Below are positions 1 through 12,240 of a stretch of DNA of 64,000 nucleotides, piece after piece. The first letter of the stretch is position 1. The number at the start of each line of letters is the position of its first letter. The translations under genes and the position numbers were made by a program. The notes under the pieces were generated by a model that saw nothing but the letters and a program-made list of their open reading frames with translations, made no database searches and was not told the DNA's origin. Origin of the DNA: Sphaerosporella brunnea (lineage: Eukaryota; Ascomycota; Pezizomycetes; Pezizales; Pyronemataceae); assembly GCA_008704415.1 (NCBI GenBank), contig VXIS01000101.1, forward strand, positions 62,001 to 126,000, given 5' to 3'.

Positions 1-708
1 GGCCACCAGATTAGTCAACCCGCCAGATGGCCTTCTATTGTTATTGAATACCCGCTAGTCACAGCTATCAGTCGGTGGGCTCCTTTTTGCGGCTACTAAC
101 GCTACCACTTGTGTTGGCATGGCCGTTCCAGTAGCGGGCAGTAGAGGGAACAGCAAAATGCAACACCAGGGCACACGTCTGGCAATGTTTCACTACACCG
201 GTGCACCCGACATCACTCGGCCGGCGAGTCGCGTCGAAGCACATCATCGACGCTTTTTACAAAAACGTGTTTGACGCAATTTGGAGAAAACGTGTCTGTG
301 CCGCACTATGTATGCGTCAAGCACGTGCTAGAGAAGCCGCAATCTGTATGTGCCATCCAATCTACGGATGCCATCCCCCACCACCCCCATCACCCCCATC
401 CCCCCCCCCATCTCCCTCATCCCCCGCATCTCAGCCCATAGTAATCACATATTTGGATCTGCCGGGCTGACCAGTCAGCCGAGGAAACCGGCCAGTTGGC
501 CGATGCCTGGCGGCCGCCAGGGTGTTTGCTCGGCCGGGCATGTAGAAAATACACCTGCCGGTAGCCGAACAACCTGAATCGTCCCTGATCTGATATTCCT
601 GTCTGTGTCACCGTCACCTTCCTCTCGAATAAGGTTTGAGTATACTCAAAATACATTGCATTGATGCCTGGATTACTGCATTCCACAAGAAGGAAAGTTT
701 TCAAAGGC
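1..708. other. no supported gene
   Basis: I see only short overlapping open frames with no family signature, plus a C-rich tract around 372-420. The right part may hold the 3' end of the hydrolase transcript, which runs leftwards and stops at 709. Confidence 0.5.
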
Positions 709-1670
709 TCACTGTACGAAATTCGCCTTGTCGATCACATCCCTAACAGCCTGAGCCATCCCAAGTGTAACCTCTTTTGGTGCTCTCGGCACTTCATGTC
801 CTCCACCATGATCATACACCACCTTCCCACGTTCCCCACACAAGCCACGCAAGATATGGCTCTCCCCCACAGCCTCATCATTCGCCCCCAAGATGTGAGC
901 GGTCGGTACGTGTATCAGCTTTCCGTCAGTCTCCACCCCTAGCTTCCTCACCTTCCCCCCCGCATCAAGGCCACGCCAATCGCATGGTGCGGCACCACAC
1001 ATAAAAATAGCGCACCTGAACAAGGGCTCGACAGTTTGATTCAACTGATCGTGCCGAATCATCAGAGTGGCCGCCAGCGCGGCGCCTTGCGAGAAGCCGA
1101 CCACTCCGTCGAAGGGTCCCTCCTCAGCGATGTACTCGTGCAGCAAATCAAGGGCGGAGAGGATGCTGGGTCCGGAGGTGGAATCGTAATACGCGTAGAA
1201 GTCGGTGTGTGAAGGGAAGAGCGCTTGAATGCCTTTGGAGGAAAACCATCCATCATCAGCTTAACTACGTTGCGGGTAGAGTACTGTTAGAACTCAATCT
1301 CTCTACTACCTACCTGGAGCTGCAGGCCACGGAACCGTCCCTTCTACGAATTCAAACTTGTACCGGTCCCCTAGTTCGAAGCGCAACGCAGCTGCCGCCG
1401 TCGCTGCATGTCAGCCGCCAGGTTTGGGGGTATGCGTGGACTGGTACCGCGATAGAAAAAGAGACACTGGAGGTGTGGGTTCAGGTGGAGACAACATTCC
1501 CTAGTGGGATAACAAGGACTCAGTCAAGGGGAATACAAAACCTGTTTGCATTTCGAAAACCTAGATACCGGGGTAGGTCAGAGAGGATTCCAGATTACAA
1601 GGAGAGCAGTGTAGCGCGCGGCTCATACTTCGGCATTTGTTCCCATGCCGTGGAGGCATAAGAAACGCAT
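709..1670 (-). CDS. LovG-like FSH1-family serine hydrolase (probable polyketide-releasing thioesterase)
   Basis: Spliced model of 220 residues: exons 1670-1629, 1560-1542, 1391-1314 and 1232-709. The start MRFLCLHGMGTNAE is the classic FSH1 opening. Exons 2 and 3 give VFEMQTAALRFELGDRY and then EFVEGTVPWPAAPG. The nucleophile lies in GFSQG (Ser94), with Asp165 in GANDE and His192 in GGGHEVPR, a complete alpha/beta-hydrolase triad. Intron 3 (81 nt) ends in AAAG, less usual, but only this choice restores the family sequence around APGIQALFPS; ending it at TTAAG would insert about ten residues. FSH1 proteins beside fungal HR-PKSs (LovG type) hydrolyse the finished acyl chain from the ACP. The divergent PKS lacks a releasing domain, so that role is inferred here. 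The family is certain; the substrate is not. Confidence 0.88.
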
Positions 1671-2467
1671 GATGGAATTCTAGTTTCTCCGGTGTTGCGG
1701 GCGGTGCTAGGACGAGATCGGATGTTTGTCTGACAGTCGTTTCAGCGGTGTTACCTTCCTGGATGTGAATGATGTCGAACGGCTGAAGAGAGGTTGCCCA
1801 AATTCACCGTGGTTGTGGATCTATTTATCACCGCACGAGGTTCCAGAAAGGGATATATGTTACCATGCCTTGTGATGTGTGGGGTGCAGGAAAGATTATA
1901 TTAGACCCCCACCGAATCCTGTCCGCGCCTTATTGATAGGATCTCATGCGTCAACTGCGCCTACCTTACTACCAAAGAGCCGAGACGAGTGCCTAACATC
2001 ATGCAATGATGTGCATATGCGTGGTAATTTTACGATGACTCGCGTCGCGCCTGCTCTGATAGAGTCCGGTCAGTGCTTCAAGCGCTAGTTTGGCCATGGA
2101 AAATATCTCAGATACCTATACTCAGGTAATCGACTATGTTTATCATAGAAAAAATATACGAGTACATCGTACTGTAATGTTACCACCGATACCTGACAAG
2201 CAAGTACAGTAAGCATCGCACACGGCTGACATTGGCAGACAACGTAGGCAGCCTTCGTGTGAATATTGTGTCAACGCTTGCAACTCGAAGAATGAGGCCA
2301 GTAACGACGCATATCCTTCGTACTCAGACATAGACGTATATATATCTACTTGCCCGTACTGCTGAGATTTGTCCACCACAACGCTGTTCAATCCCTCGGC
2401 TTCTGCTACCTCGATATTCAACATTATTTTGTCTTGATTTCTTCAAACAAGCTTCACCCTTCTTGCA
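1671..2467. promoter_or_regulatory. shared divergent promoter region of hydrolase and HR-PKS
   Basis: 797 bp separate the two start codons of the divergent pair. A TATA-like stretch (GTATATATATC, about 2336-2346) lies about 120 bp before the PKS ATG. Near 1850, AGGGATATATGTT could serve the hydrolase. Frames inside are short and unlike known proteins. No pathway-specific operator could be recognised. Confidence 0.45.
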
Positions 2468-5400
2468 ATGCCTCCGGGACGTACAACCTCCCCAACTTCG
2501 TTTCCCTACGAGGACGATGGATCGATTCCATCCCAGTTCATGCATGACTCTGGAAGTCCTGAAATTGGCTTTGACGGAGACAAAGTGTCCCCAATTGCTG
2601 TCATTGGGCTCTCCTTGAAGTTTTGCCAGGACGCCACCAGCCCAGAGGGGTTTTGGCAAATGTTGCAAGAAGGTCGATCGGGTATGACTGAAGTGCCCGA
2701 GAGTCGCTACAATCTTGAGAGTTTTTACCATCCGGATGCAGAACGGGCTGGCACGGTAAGTCATTGTCACTCTCCACTCATCGGATCGAACCTGAGAATA
2801 GAAACCAACTACAGCTGAATGTCCGCGGCGCCCACTTCGTCAAAGACGACCTCGGCGCGTTCGACGCTCCGTTTTTCTCAATGACTCCGGCTGAAGCATC
2901 TTGCATGGATCCGCAACAACGAGGGCTGCTCGAAACGGTCTACAGAGGGCTTGAGAATGGTAAGGACCTCCTTTGATGCAGATGTTCCAGTACCCTCGAG
3001 GCGATAGCTCACTACCGGATTGAATATTAGCTGGCGTCCCAATGCAAAAAGCCGCAGGCTCGAGAACTTCTGTCTACGTTGGCTGCTTCACTCGCGAGTA
3101 CGAGCAACTGCACGCTCGGGACCCGGAGATGAACCTGAAATATGTCGCTACGGGCAGTGGAACTGCGATGCTTTCCAATCGTATCAGTTGGTTCTACGAC
3201 CTTACGGGGCCAAGTCTCACAATTGATACCGCTTGTTCGAGCAGCTTGAATGCATTCCACCTTGCTTGTCAGAGTTTGCACAGCGGGGACGCAAACATGG
3301 TAGCTACCCCCAAAAAACAACTTCCATCTACATGTAGGAATGCTAACACTTTGGTGAAGTCCATCGTGGGTGGCTGCAACCTATTTTACAATCCAGAAAC
3401 CATCATCCCCTTGACAAACCTAGGCTTTCTTTCGCCTGATGCCAAATGCTACAGCTTTGATGACCGCGCAAACGGCTATGCACGAGGAGAAGGGTTTGGA
3501 GTTGTCGTTCTAAAGCGTCTCTCCGACGCATTGCGGGACGGTGACACCATTCGTGCTGTTTGCCGCGCCACAGGGTCCAACCAAGACGGCAAATCACCCG
3601 GTATCACTCAGCCCACCAGGAAAGCGCAGGCGACACTCATCCGCGAAACCTATGCTACCGGCGGACTGGACTTGCATACCACGAGATTTTTTGAAGCACA
3701 CGGAACCGGAACGCCTGTCGGCGACCCCATCGAGGCCAGCGCCATCGCCGAGGTCTTCGATCCTCATCGGTCAAAGGAAGAGCCTCTGTACGTCGGCGCT
3801 GTCAAATCCAACATTGGACATCTGGAAGGAGCCGCTGGAATTGCCGGCCTGATTAAAACCGTCTTAGTCCTCGAGAAAGGACAAATTCCCCCTAACATCT
3901 GGTTCGAAAATCCGAATCCCAAGATTCCACTTGATCAGTGGAACATCAAATTCCCGCTCGCGCTTACCCCTTGGCCTACTAAGGGTCTCCGGCGAGCTTC
4001 GGTGAATGCCTTTGGATATGGTGGCTCCAACGCTCATGCGGTACTCGAGGATGCTTACAACTATCTGAGGCTCCGTGGTTTGAGCGGCAACCATCGGACT
4101 ATCGTATCATCACCTGAGCTCAAAGAACAGCAACAACCCTCCGGTGCCGAGGCCCAAACGAATGGCCACACCAACGGCCATGCCAACGGCCATGCCAACG
4201 GCCACACCAACGGCCATGCCAACGGCCACACCAACGGCCACGCCAATGGCCACGAGAAGACCATGAAGCCGAGAATGTTTGTGTGGTCTGGAGTTGATGA
4301 ACTTGGTGTAAAGCGACTGGCCACTGCATACCTTGAGCATTTGACCACGCACTCCGTAAGCCCCGGAGACGAAGACCGATATCTCGGTGATCTTTCTTAT
4401 ACGCTGGCTGAGAAGCGGGACGCTTTTCCGTGGAAGTCATTTACTCTAGCTACATCGCTGAGTGAGTTGGTGGAGAATCTAAAAACTGGACTGACAAAGG
4501 CTGTTCGCTCAAGCAACGGCTTGAAACTCGGCTTCGTTTTTACTGGGCAAGGAGCACAATGGTGCAGAATGGGTCAGGAACTAAATGCCTTTGGAGTCTT
4601 CCGAAACAGCCTGTTGGATTCGGATGCATACTTGAAGAGTCTCAATTGCAGCTGGTCGTTGATTGGTTAGTACACTTATAGCGCAAACATGAAATGTGAC
4701 GATTATATGCTAACCAGTGTCCAGCTGAGCTCAACAACGATGAGGAATCATCGAACATTCACAATCCCGCCTTTAGCCAGCCTCTCTGCGCAGCGTTGCA
4801 GATTGCTCTGGTGGATCTTATGGACAGCTGGGGAATCCGTCCCTCCGCCGTCGTCGGCCACTCGTCTGGAGAAATCGCTGCAGCATACGCCGTCGGCGGC
4901 CTTTCGAAACAGTCGGCTCTGCGCGTGGCCTACCACCGTGGGGTTCTCTCTGCCGACCTTGCGGCGGGTAGCCGCGAGCGAACAAGCATGATGTCGGTCG
5001 GCCTGTCAAAAGATGAGGTGCAGCTATACTTCAACAAGCCCGCTGTTAAGCAAGCCAACGGGCGCCTTGTCGTGGCTTGCATCAACAGCCCAAAGAACGT
5101 CACGGTTAGCGGGAGCGACGACAAGGTCGTCGCGTTGAAGGAGATCCTCGACGTGGAGGGCATTTTTGCACGGAAGTTGAAGGTCGAGAACGCGTATCAC
5201 TCCCCGTACATGAAAGAAATCGCCTTCGACTACTTCAGACTCATCCGCGGCTTAGTCCCCGGTGACATCGTGAATGGAGCCAGTATGTTCTCTTCTGTCA
5301 CCGGACAGAAGGTGTCTCTAGAGCAGCTGTGTCAGGCAGAGTACTGGGTCACAAACATGGTCTCTCCTGTCCTATTTTCGGATGCCATCTCCCAACTTTC

Positions 5401-8400
5401 TTTATCTGCAGCACCGAAGGCGAAGAAGCTGGGTGGCGCGAAGAAGACTACTGTTATCGATCACCTCGTGGAGGTTGGCCCCCACGCTGCATTGCGAGGC
5501 TCGGTGAGGGACATCATCAACGCAATGTCCAAATCAAGCAATGTCGGTTACGATTCTCTAATTCAGCGCGGAATTTCCGCTCTCGATACCGTCCTTAATG
5601 TCGTCGGTGGGCTCTACTGCCGCGGATATCTCGTCAAGCTGTCGGCACTCAACAACGCCGGAGAGAAACCCCACATGCTTGTAGATCTCCCGGAATACCC
5701 GTTCAACCACTCACAGCTGTACTGGGCTGAAAGCCGGCTATCCAAGAATTTCCGATTTAGGAAATCTCCGCGTCACGAACTGTTGGGGGCACCCATCGCA
5801 GATTGGAATCCATCCGAAGCGCAATGGCGGGGTTTCCTTCGTGTGAACGAGAACCCTTGGATCAAAGATCACAGGATTACCGGAACAACTATTTACCCAG
5901 GCGCTGGCATGTTGGTTATGGCCATCGAGGCGTCGCGGCAGATCGCTAATACCAGCAAGAAGATTAAGGGTTATCGGATCAAAGAGGCTTGCTTCCACAA
6001 GGCGTTGACTGTTCCGCTGAATTCAGATGGCATCGAGACGCACTTTTACCTCCGGCCTGTCAAGGACAGCAGTTACAGCAGTTCCTCAGTCTGGAACGAG
6101 TTCCTGCTTTGTTCCTACGAGGCGGGTGAGTGGAAAGAAAACTGTCGCGGCACAATCGGCGTTGAGTACGAAGAAGCCTACACGCCAGTCGACGCCGGAA
6201 GGGAAGCAGAAAAGCAGCTGCAAAAGTACCGAGAGATCCAAGAGGCGGCAAACAAGAGCTGCAACATCACCATCTCCGCAAAGCAGGTCTACGAGCTTTT
6301 CTCCACCGTCGGTCTCGACCTTGGGCCTTCATTCCAATGTCTCACGGATGTACGATACAACAAAAACGACGAGGCTGTTGCCACCATTCAAACTCAAGAC
6401 TTGAGAGCGAAAATGCCGAAAGGTCATGTTCACCCACACGTCATCCACCCAACAATCCTCGACTCGGTGCTTCAGCTTATGGTTCCCGCGGTCTCGCGCG
6501 GAGGAAAAGAGCTCACCCAAGTTATGATTCCCACGTTCATTCGCGACTTGTGGGTTTCGAGCGAACTCGGTCCCGGGACCCAACCTCCAGTGTTCAAGAT
6601 GGAAGGATATGCGAGCGCCCACTACCAGGGATTCCGCGAAGCCGAATGTTCGATCATCGCCTCCAACCCGTCTACCAAGGAGCCATGGGTGCTTGTGGAG
6701 GGATTCCGCGCAACAGCAGTCAGCAGTGGCATGCACTCTTCCGCTGAAAATGACTGGAGACGCCTTTGCTTCAACCTCGATTGGAAGCCAGATATCCACC
6801 TACTGGACCAAAAACAAGCCTCGAGAGTCCTCACCGCGCCAAATGATACTCCAGCGGAAGTTCCGGACAAGGAAATCGAGGAGCTTGAATTCATCTGCTT
6901 CATGTACATCAGCAAGTATATCAAGGGCTTTACTGATGAGCAGGTCGCCGAAATGCTGCCGCATCACCAAAAATATGTTAGCTTCATGAAGCACCAGCTA
7001 GAGCGGTACGAAACCGGTTCCCTTCTTCACGGTAACCCAGAGTGGAGGGACCTTGCTCAGGATGAGGACTACGTGCAGCAGCTTCTCGACCGCATCGAAG
7101 GCGCTCATCCTGATGGCAAGCTAGGAGTTACTGTAGGGGAAAATGTGGTAGGTATTCTGACAGGGAAAGTCGATCCTCTGGAGATTTTGTTCAAGGAAAA
7201 GCTCGTGGAGAACGTCTACCGCTACGGAATTGGCGCCGAGATTGGGTACGAGAAGCTCGTTGCATACCTCGATGCGTATGCTCACAAGAACGCGGACATA
7301 AACATCCTGGAGATCGGAGCCGGGACTGGTGGTGCCACATTGCCGATCTTGAAGACGTTGATGCATCACGGGGAGGAAGAGGCTGGAGCTGCAAGATTCG
7401 CTCATTATGACTACACTGATATCTCTGCTGGTTTCTTTGAGAAGGCGAAGGAACTGTTCAAGGACTCCGCAGATCGCATGTCATTCCGAACCTTGGATAT
7501 AGAGGAGGATCCAATCCAGCAAGGATTTGAGGCAGAGAAGTATGATATCGTGCTGGCGGCGAATGTGAGTCTCCGGATCACTTTATGATACCGTTTTGAG
7601 CTGACAAATACTCGTCGTAGGTCATTCACGCAACAAAGAGCCTTGATAGGAGTTTGCAGAATGCTCGAAAGCTGTTGAAGCCGTAAGTGGTTTATATACC
7701 CAATCTCGGAGCGCCGGTTGATTGAAATTGTACAGCGGTGGAAAGCTCATTCTCTTCGAAATGACCAATCCTGAAGTCATAAGAACGGGCTTCACGTTTG
7801 GAGTTCTCCCTGGATGGTGGCTCAGTAAGTCCAAGCCAATATCCCTGTGTTGCCACATGCATATGGCTAATGTAAGTAACCCTCCACAGGCGTTGAAGAA
7901 AACAGAAAATGGGGACCCCTCATGTCCCAGGAGGACTGGGATGTTGTCCTTCGCCGAAACAAGTTTACCGGAGTCGACATAGGGCTCGCCGATTTCCCAG
8001 ACCTAAGAAACCACTTGGTTGGCCTCATGGTATCGACTGCGGCATCAGAAGGCCCAGCGGCCCAGACCCTGCCGAAAACAGTTATTGTCACCGCGACAAA
8101 CTCGACCTTGCAGCAGAGTGTTGCCGAACAGCTAATGTTCCGCCTCGAGGCACAGGCGCAGGGGTGCGAGCTCATCTCTCTGACGGACGCCAGCGCTACT
8201 GCTTTTGAGCACAAATCATGCATTTTCTTGCCGGAGCTCGAAGAGTCTCTGCTGTCTGATATCAGCACTGAAGACTACCAGGCGCTGCAGAAGATGATTG
8301 CGGCTGCGAGTGGGGTACTATGGCTGACCCAGGGAGGCGGCACAACGCCGGAGAATCCGAACGCTGAACTTGTCACCGGCCTCGCCAGATGCATCCAGTC

Positions 8401-10961
8401 GGAGAACAGCAGCTTCAGCTTTATCCACTTGACTCTCGACGGCACTAAGCCATCCCGCAATGTTGTAGACACCGTCGACACAATCCTCAAAGTGTTCAAG
8501 CACACTGCTTTGCCCGGACCAGATCGCCACGAAACAATCTACGCCGAGAAGGACGGGGTGCTGTACATCGCCCGAGCTATCGAGGCCAACTACCTCAACC
8601 ACTTCATATCAGAGAAGACGACCCTGGGCGAAGCGAGACTCCAGAGATTCGGTCAAGAGCCCATTCGGCCGCTCAAGCTAAGCATTGCATCGCCGGGATT
8701 GCTAGACAGCCTGCAGTTCGTCGATGATCCAGAATACGAACGACCGATTCTTCCAGAGGAGTTCGAGCTTGAGGTGAAAGCAACCGGCATGAACTTCCTT
8801 GACATCATGATCGCACTCGGGCAAGTCTCCAATGACTTCCTCGGGGGTGAATGTTCCGGGATCGTCACGAGAGCAGGCGACAAGTCGAGTTTCAAGGTCG
8901 GTGACCGGATCGTATGCATCGCCAAGGGCGCATACAAGACCTTGGTGCGGCAGACCGCTACTCTGGCCGCGCGGATTCCAGACCATATGTCGTTTCAGGA
9001 AGCCGCAGCCTTGCCAATTGTTTACTGCACTGCCTATTATGCCCTGAAAAACGTAGCACAAATGAGGAGCGGCGAGACAGTGCTCATCCACTGGGGTACA
9101 GGTGGTGTTGGGCAAGCAGCGATCCAACTTGCTCAGCTGATGGGTGCCGAGATCTTTGTGACAGTCGGGACGGAAGAAAAGCGGGACTTCATCATGCGCA
9201 CCTATGGAGTTCCAGAGAGCCACATCTTCTCCAGTAGAGATATGACCTTTGTTCAGGGCGTGCGAAGGATGACCAACGGCCGCGGCGTCGACGTTGTGCT
9301 GAACTCCATGAGTGGCGAGGGGCTCCGGCGAAGCTGGGAATGTATCGCTCCATTCGGAAGGTTCATCGAGGTCGGAAAGAGGGATATTCACGACTCGGCA
9401 CGCCTTTCAATGCATCCGTTCACCAAGAACTCGATATTTGCGTCCGTCGACCTCACTTTCATGAATGATGTCGGTCCGCAACTCCTGTCTGAACTGTTAA
9501 CGGGTGTGATGAGCCTTGCGCATGAGAAAAAGATTGGACCACCTCAGCCACTGAACATATACCCCTACTCAAAGATCGAGGAAGCGTTCAGGTTTATGCA
9601 GAGCGGGAAGCACCTGGGGAAAATAGTTCTGGAGGCGAACAAAGACGATTTAGTGATGGTAAGCATACGCGTGGTAAACTATTGATTCCAGCTGACGCCT
9701 TATCCTATGTACTAGGCAGTACCAGACAGCAAGCCGGCGTATTACTTCGACGAGAATGCAACCTATGTCATCTCTGGTGGTCTTGGTGGTTTAGGCCGAA
9801 GTGTTGCCCGCTGGATGGCTAGCCGCAAGGCCAAGAACCTTATACTGCTGTCTCGTTCCGGTGCGCAAAGCGATGCCTCTAAGGCGCTTGTGGCAGAATT
9901 GGAAGCGAGCGGCGTCAAGATTGCGGCGCCAAAATGCGATGTCAGCGATGAGGAAACCCTTGCCGCGGTCATTAAGGAGTGCAGCAAAGATATGCCGCCA
10001 ATCAAAGGGTGTATCCAGGGATCTATGGTTCTCAGGGTATGTCTGCTCATCTCCCTGCACGGGTTGAGAAATTCCACCTAACACTTTTCAGGACTCAATC
10101 TTCGAGAACATGTCCCTGAAGGACTTCGACGCGGCTATCAAGCCCAAAGTCCAAGGCTCCTGGAATCTGCATTCTCTCCTTCCCAAAGATCTCGATTTCT
10201 TTGTCCTCCTCTCCTCCGCTTCCGGCGTTACCGGAAATCGTGGCCAAGGAAACTACTGCATTGGCAACGCATATCAGGACGCCCTCGCACGGCACCGTAC
10301 TTCCCTCGGATTGAAGGCCATCGCTCTCGACTTAGGGATGATTCTCTCTGTCGGCTTCGCTGCCGAGAACCAGGAGGTCATGGACAACCTTAAGGCTGCC
10401 GGTTTCATCGGGATTCGCGAGGAGGAGTTCCTCGCGATGCTGGACTACCACTGCAACCCCAACCTGCCAGTGACATCGCCTCTGAAGAGCCAAGTCGTGA
10501 CGGGGATGGAAACGCCTGCTGCGCTAAAAGCAAAGGGTATCGATGAGCCGTTTTGGATGCGCGATCCTCTTTTTAAACAGTTTTTCCAGATGGGGCGCAG
10601 TGGAGCCGATGCCGCCGGTGATTCCGGTTCGTCCGTTAGTTACGAGGCCCTACTCTCCACTGTCGACTCTGTCGATTCGGCCGGGGGGGTCATCGCGGAA
10701 GGGTTGGTTAGGAAGCTGTCGAGGGCGCTTTCAATCCGCACGGAGGATATTGATACTTCTCGCCCGCTCCATGCGTACGGTGTTGACTCTCTCGTGGCCG
10801 TGGAACTCCGGAACTGGTTCATCAAGGAAATTGGCGCCGATGTGGCCGTATTTGATATAATGGGGAGTGGGAGCATCGCGGGATTGAGTCTGGTCGCTGC
10901 ACAGAGAAGCAAGTACGTTCAGCCACAAGTGGCAGCAGCTGGTAGGGCGGATGCGGCATAG
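2468..10961 (+). CDS. highly reducing type I polyketide synthase, KS-MAT-DH-cMT-ER-KR-ACP
   Basis: Ten exons (2468-2755, 2815-2959, 3031-3299, 3360-4665, 4725-7564, 7621-7682, 7736-7824, 7890-9658, 9716-10036, 10092-10961) give about 2652 residues with consistent phases. KS: Cys213 in DTACSSS, His348 in EAHGTGT, His388 in NIGHLEG. A His-rich (T/A)NGH x8 linker spans residues 501-532. MAT: GQGAQW near 628, Ser716 in GHSSGE. DH: His1052 in [12 protein letters not shown], Asp1249 in PTILDS. c[11 protein letters not shown] near 1531. [11 protein letters not shown] near 2067. [10 protein letters not shown] near 2276 and Tyr2418 in [12 protein letters not shown]: Ser2596 in YGVDSL. All catalytic residues are present, so an active, methylating, fully reducing synthase is likely. 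No thioesterase or reductase domain follows the ACP; release probably needs the adjacent hydrolase. The product cannot be predicted. Confidence 0.93.
3300..3359 (+). other. 60-nt intron of length divisible by three inside the KS domain
   Basis: The frame reads straight through, but KS homology (GDANM, then SIVGGCNLF) demands removal of 20 residues. Donor GTAGCT, branch TGCTAAC and acceptor GAAG are visible. A naive ORF would wrongly keep it. Confidence 0.8.
4158..4253 (+). repeat. 12-bp tandem repeat encoding (T/A)NGH x8 in the PKS linker
   Basis: Eight 12-bp units with only third-position and Thr/Ala changes lie between the KS and MAT domains (residues 501-532). The reading frame is kept. 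Confidence 0.95.
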
Positions 10962-12240
10962 GGTTGTTTCTTGTCTTGGGATGGATAGTGTCCGGTATTA
11001 GTTTTGTTTTGTCGTTCTTGCGGCCGTATTTCTTGTTTTCCTGTGGGTCCTTTTCTTGTTTTTGGTTCTATTATGATTTGTCGTCTTGTCATTTAGCCGG
11101 GAGGGCTGTAGTGGGCCTTTGGACCTGTAGCTACTATTGGGAATTTTAAAAAGACGTTTTTGGTGCTGTATGATGATAAAATGCCGTTCTTTCGCGTGAC
11201 TGCGATCAGTTACATGCATCGGCGGTTCTCTTTGAAGCGCCTACCGTATGTTGATACCTCAGCAGGGAGGGGTTTTTTTTGAAAATCGTCATATGGCCAT
11301 GATGCGACTCTTTCCCAGACAGTAAAGCTTATATGATTGTTAGGCAGAAGAAAGGGTGATGTAATGGGGTTTTTGGTTGTCGCGAAAAGGATATCCCGTG
11401 GTAACCAACCATGGCCATGATTAATCAGAAAATGGTGTTTACCCCAACAGTGTTTGGAGGGAAACCTCTGTCCTCCTTATATACAATGGTTATATAATAC
11501 TTCGGCATAGAATGTTGTTGGGCAGGAACTCGAGTGACATCGCGTGTTTGCGCGATGATGGTGTTGAGTTTTTCAATCAGGGATATATCTCTGCCACGAG
11601 TATGTAGGTTTGGGCTTCCGCATCGCCACATCTCTGTTTTGGGTTCTCACACAACGGTTAGCCGCAACAAAGATTATCATCCACCCCTTATCTATCTATC
11701 CATGCATTATTCGCACCATCATATTCACGTTTGTGATATCAAATGATGGTCATAACCATTTTCCAAACCCACCCCTTCCCTCCCACGGCACGCTGTCAGC
11801 AGGCAGGGATGTTTGCAGCCGACAGTCTGCAGCTCCCTTGCGCAGCAGCGTAAGCCTCCAACTGCAAAAAACCATCCACACCGTGCACAAGTCCGCACTC
11901 GCCGCGTGCTTCCTACAATCCGACAGTGTCGACATGTTTTGTGGCACACGGACATAACTTCTTGATTGAGCCGACTTCCGAGACACAAACGTGTGCGCAT
12001 GTGGTGTCACTCGAATTATAGTTGGTGTGGTGGGGGTGGTGGGGGGGAAAAAAAGAGGTCTCGTTATAAAGAATTCTAATTAGAGCTGGACTAAGAATAT
12101 TCACGAAGAAGCGCGCCCCACGAAGAAGGATGAAGAAAAAGTAATAGCAGTAGGAGAAGAAGCAAACGAAATCGCTAGGTATGCAAAAAAAGAAAAAAAA
12201 ATCAAAAAAATCAAAAACAGAGATATGAAACCCCCTCGCC
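10962..12240. other. PKS 3' region, no supported gene
   Basis: T-rich sequence after the PKS stop is probably its 3' UTR. The rest has no convincing frame. The right end would hold the 3' UTR of the leftward gene ending at 12241. Confidence 0.5.
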
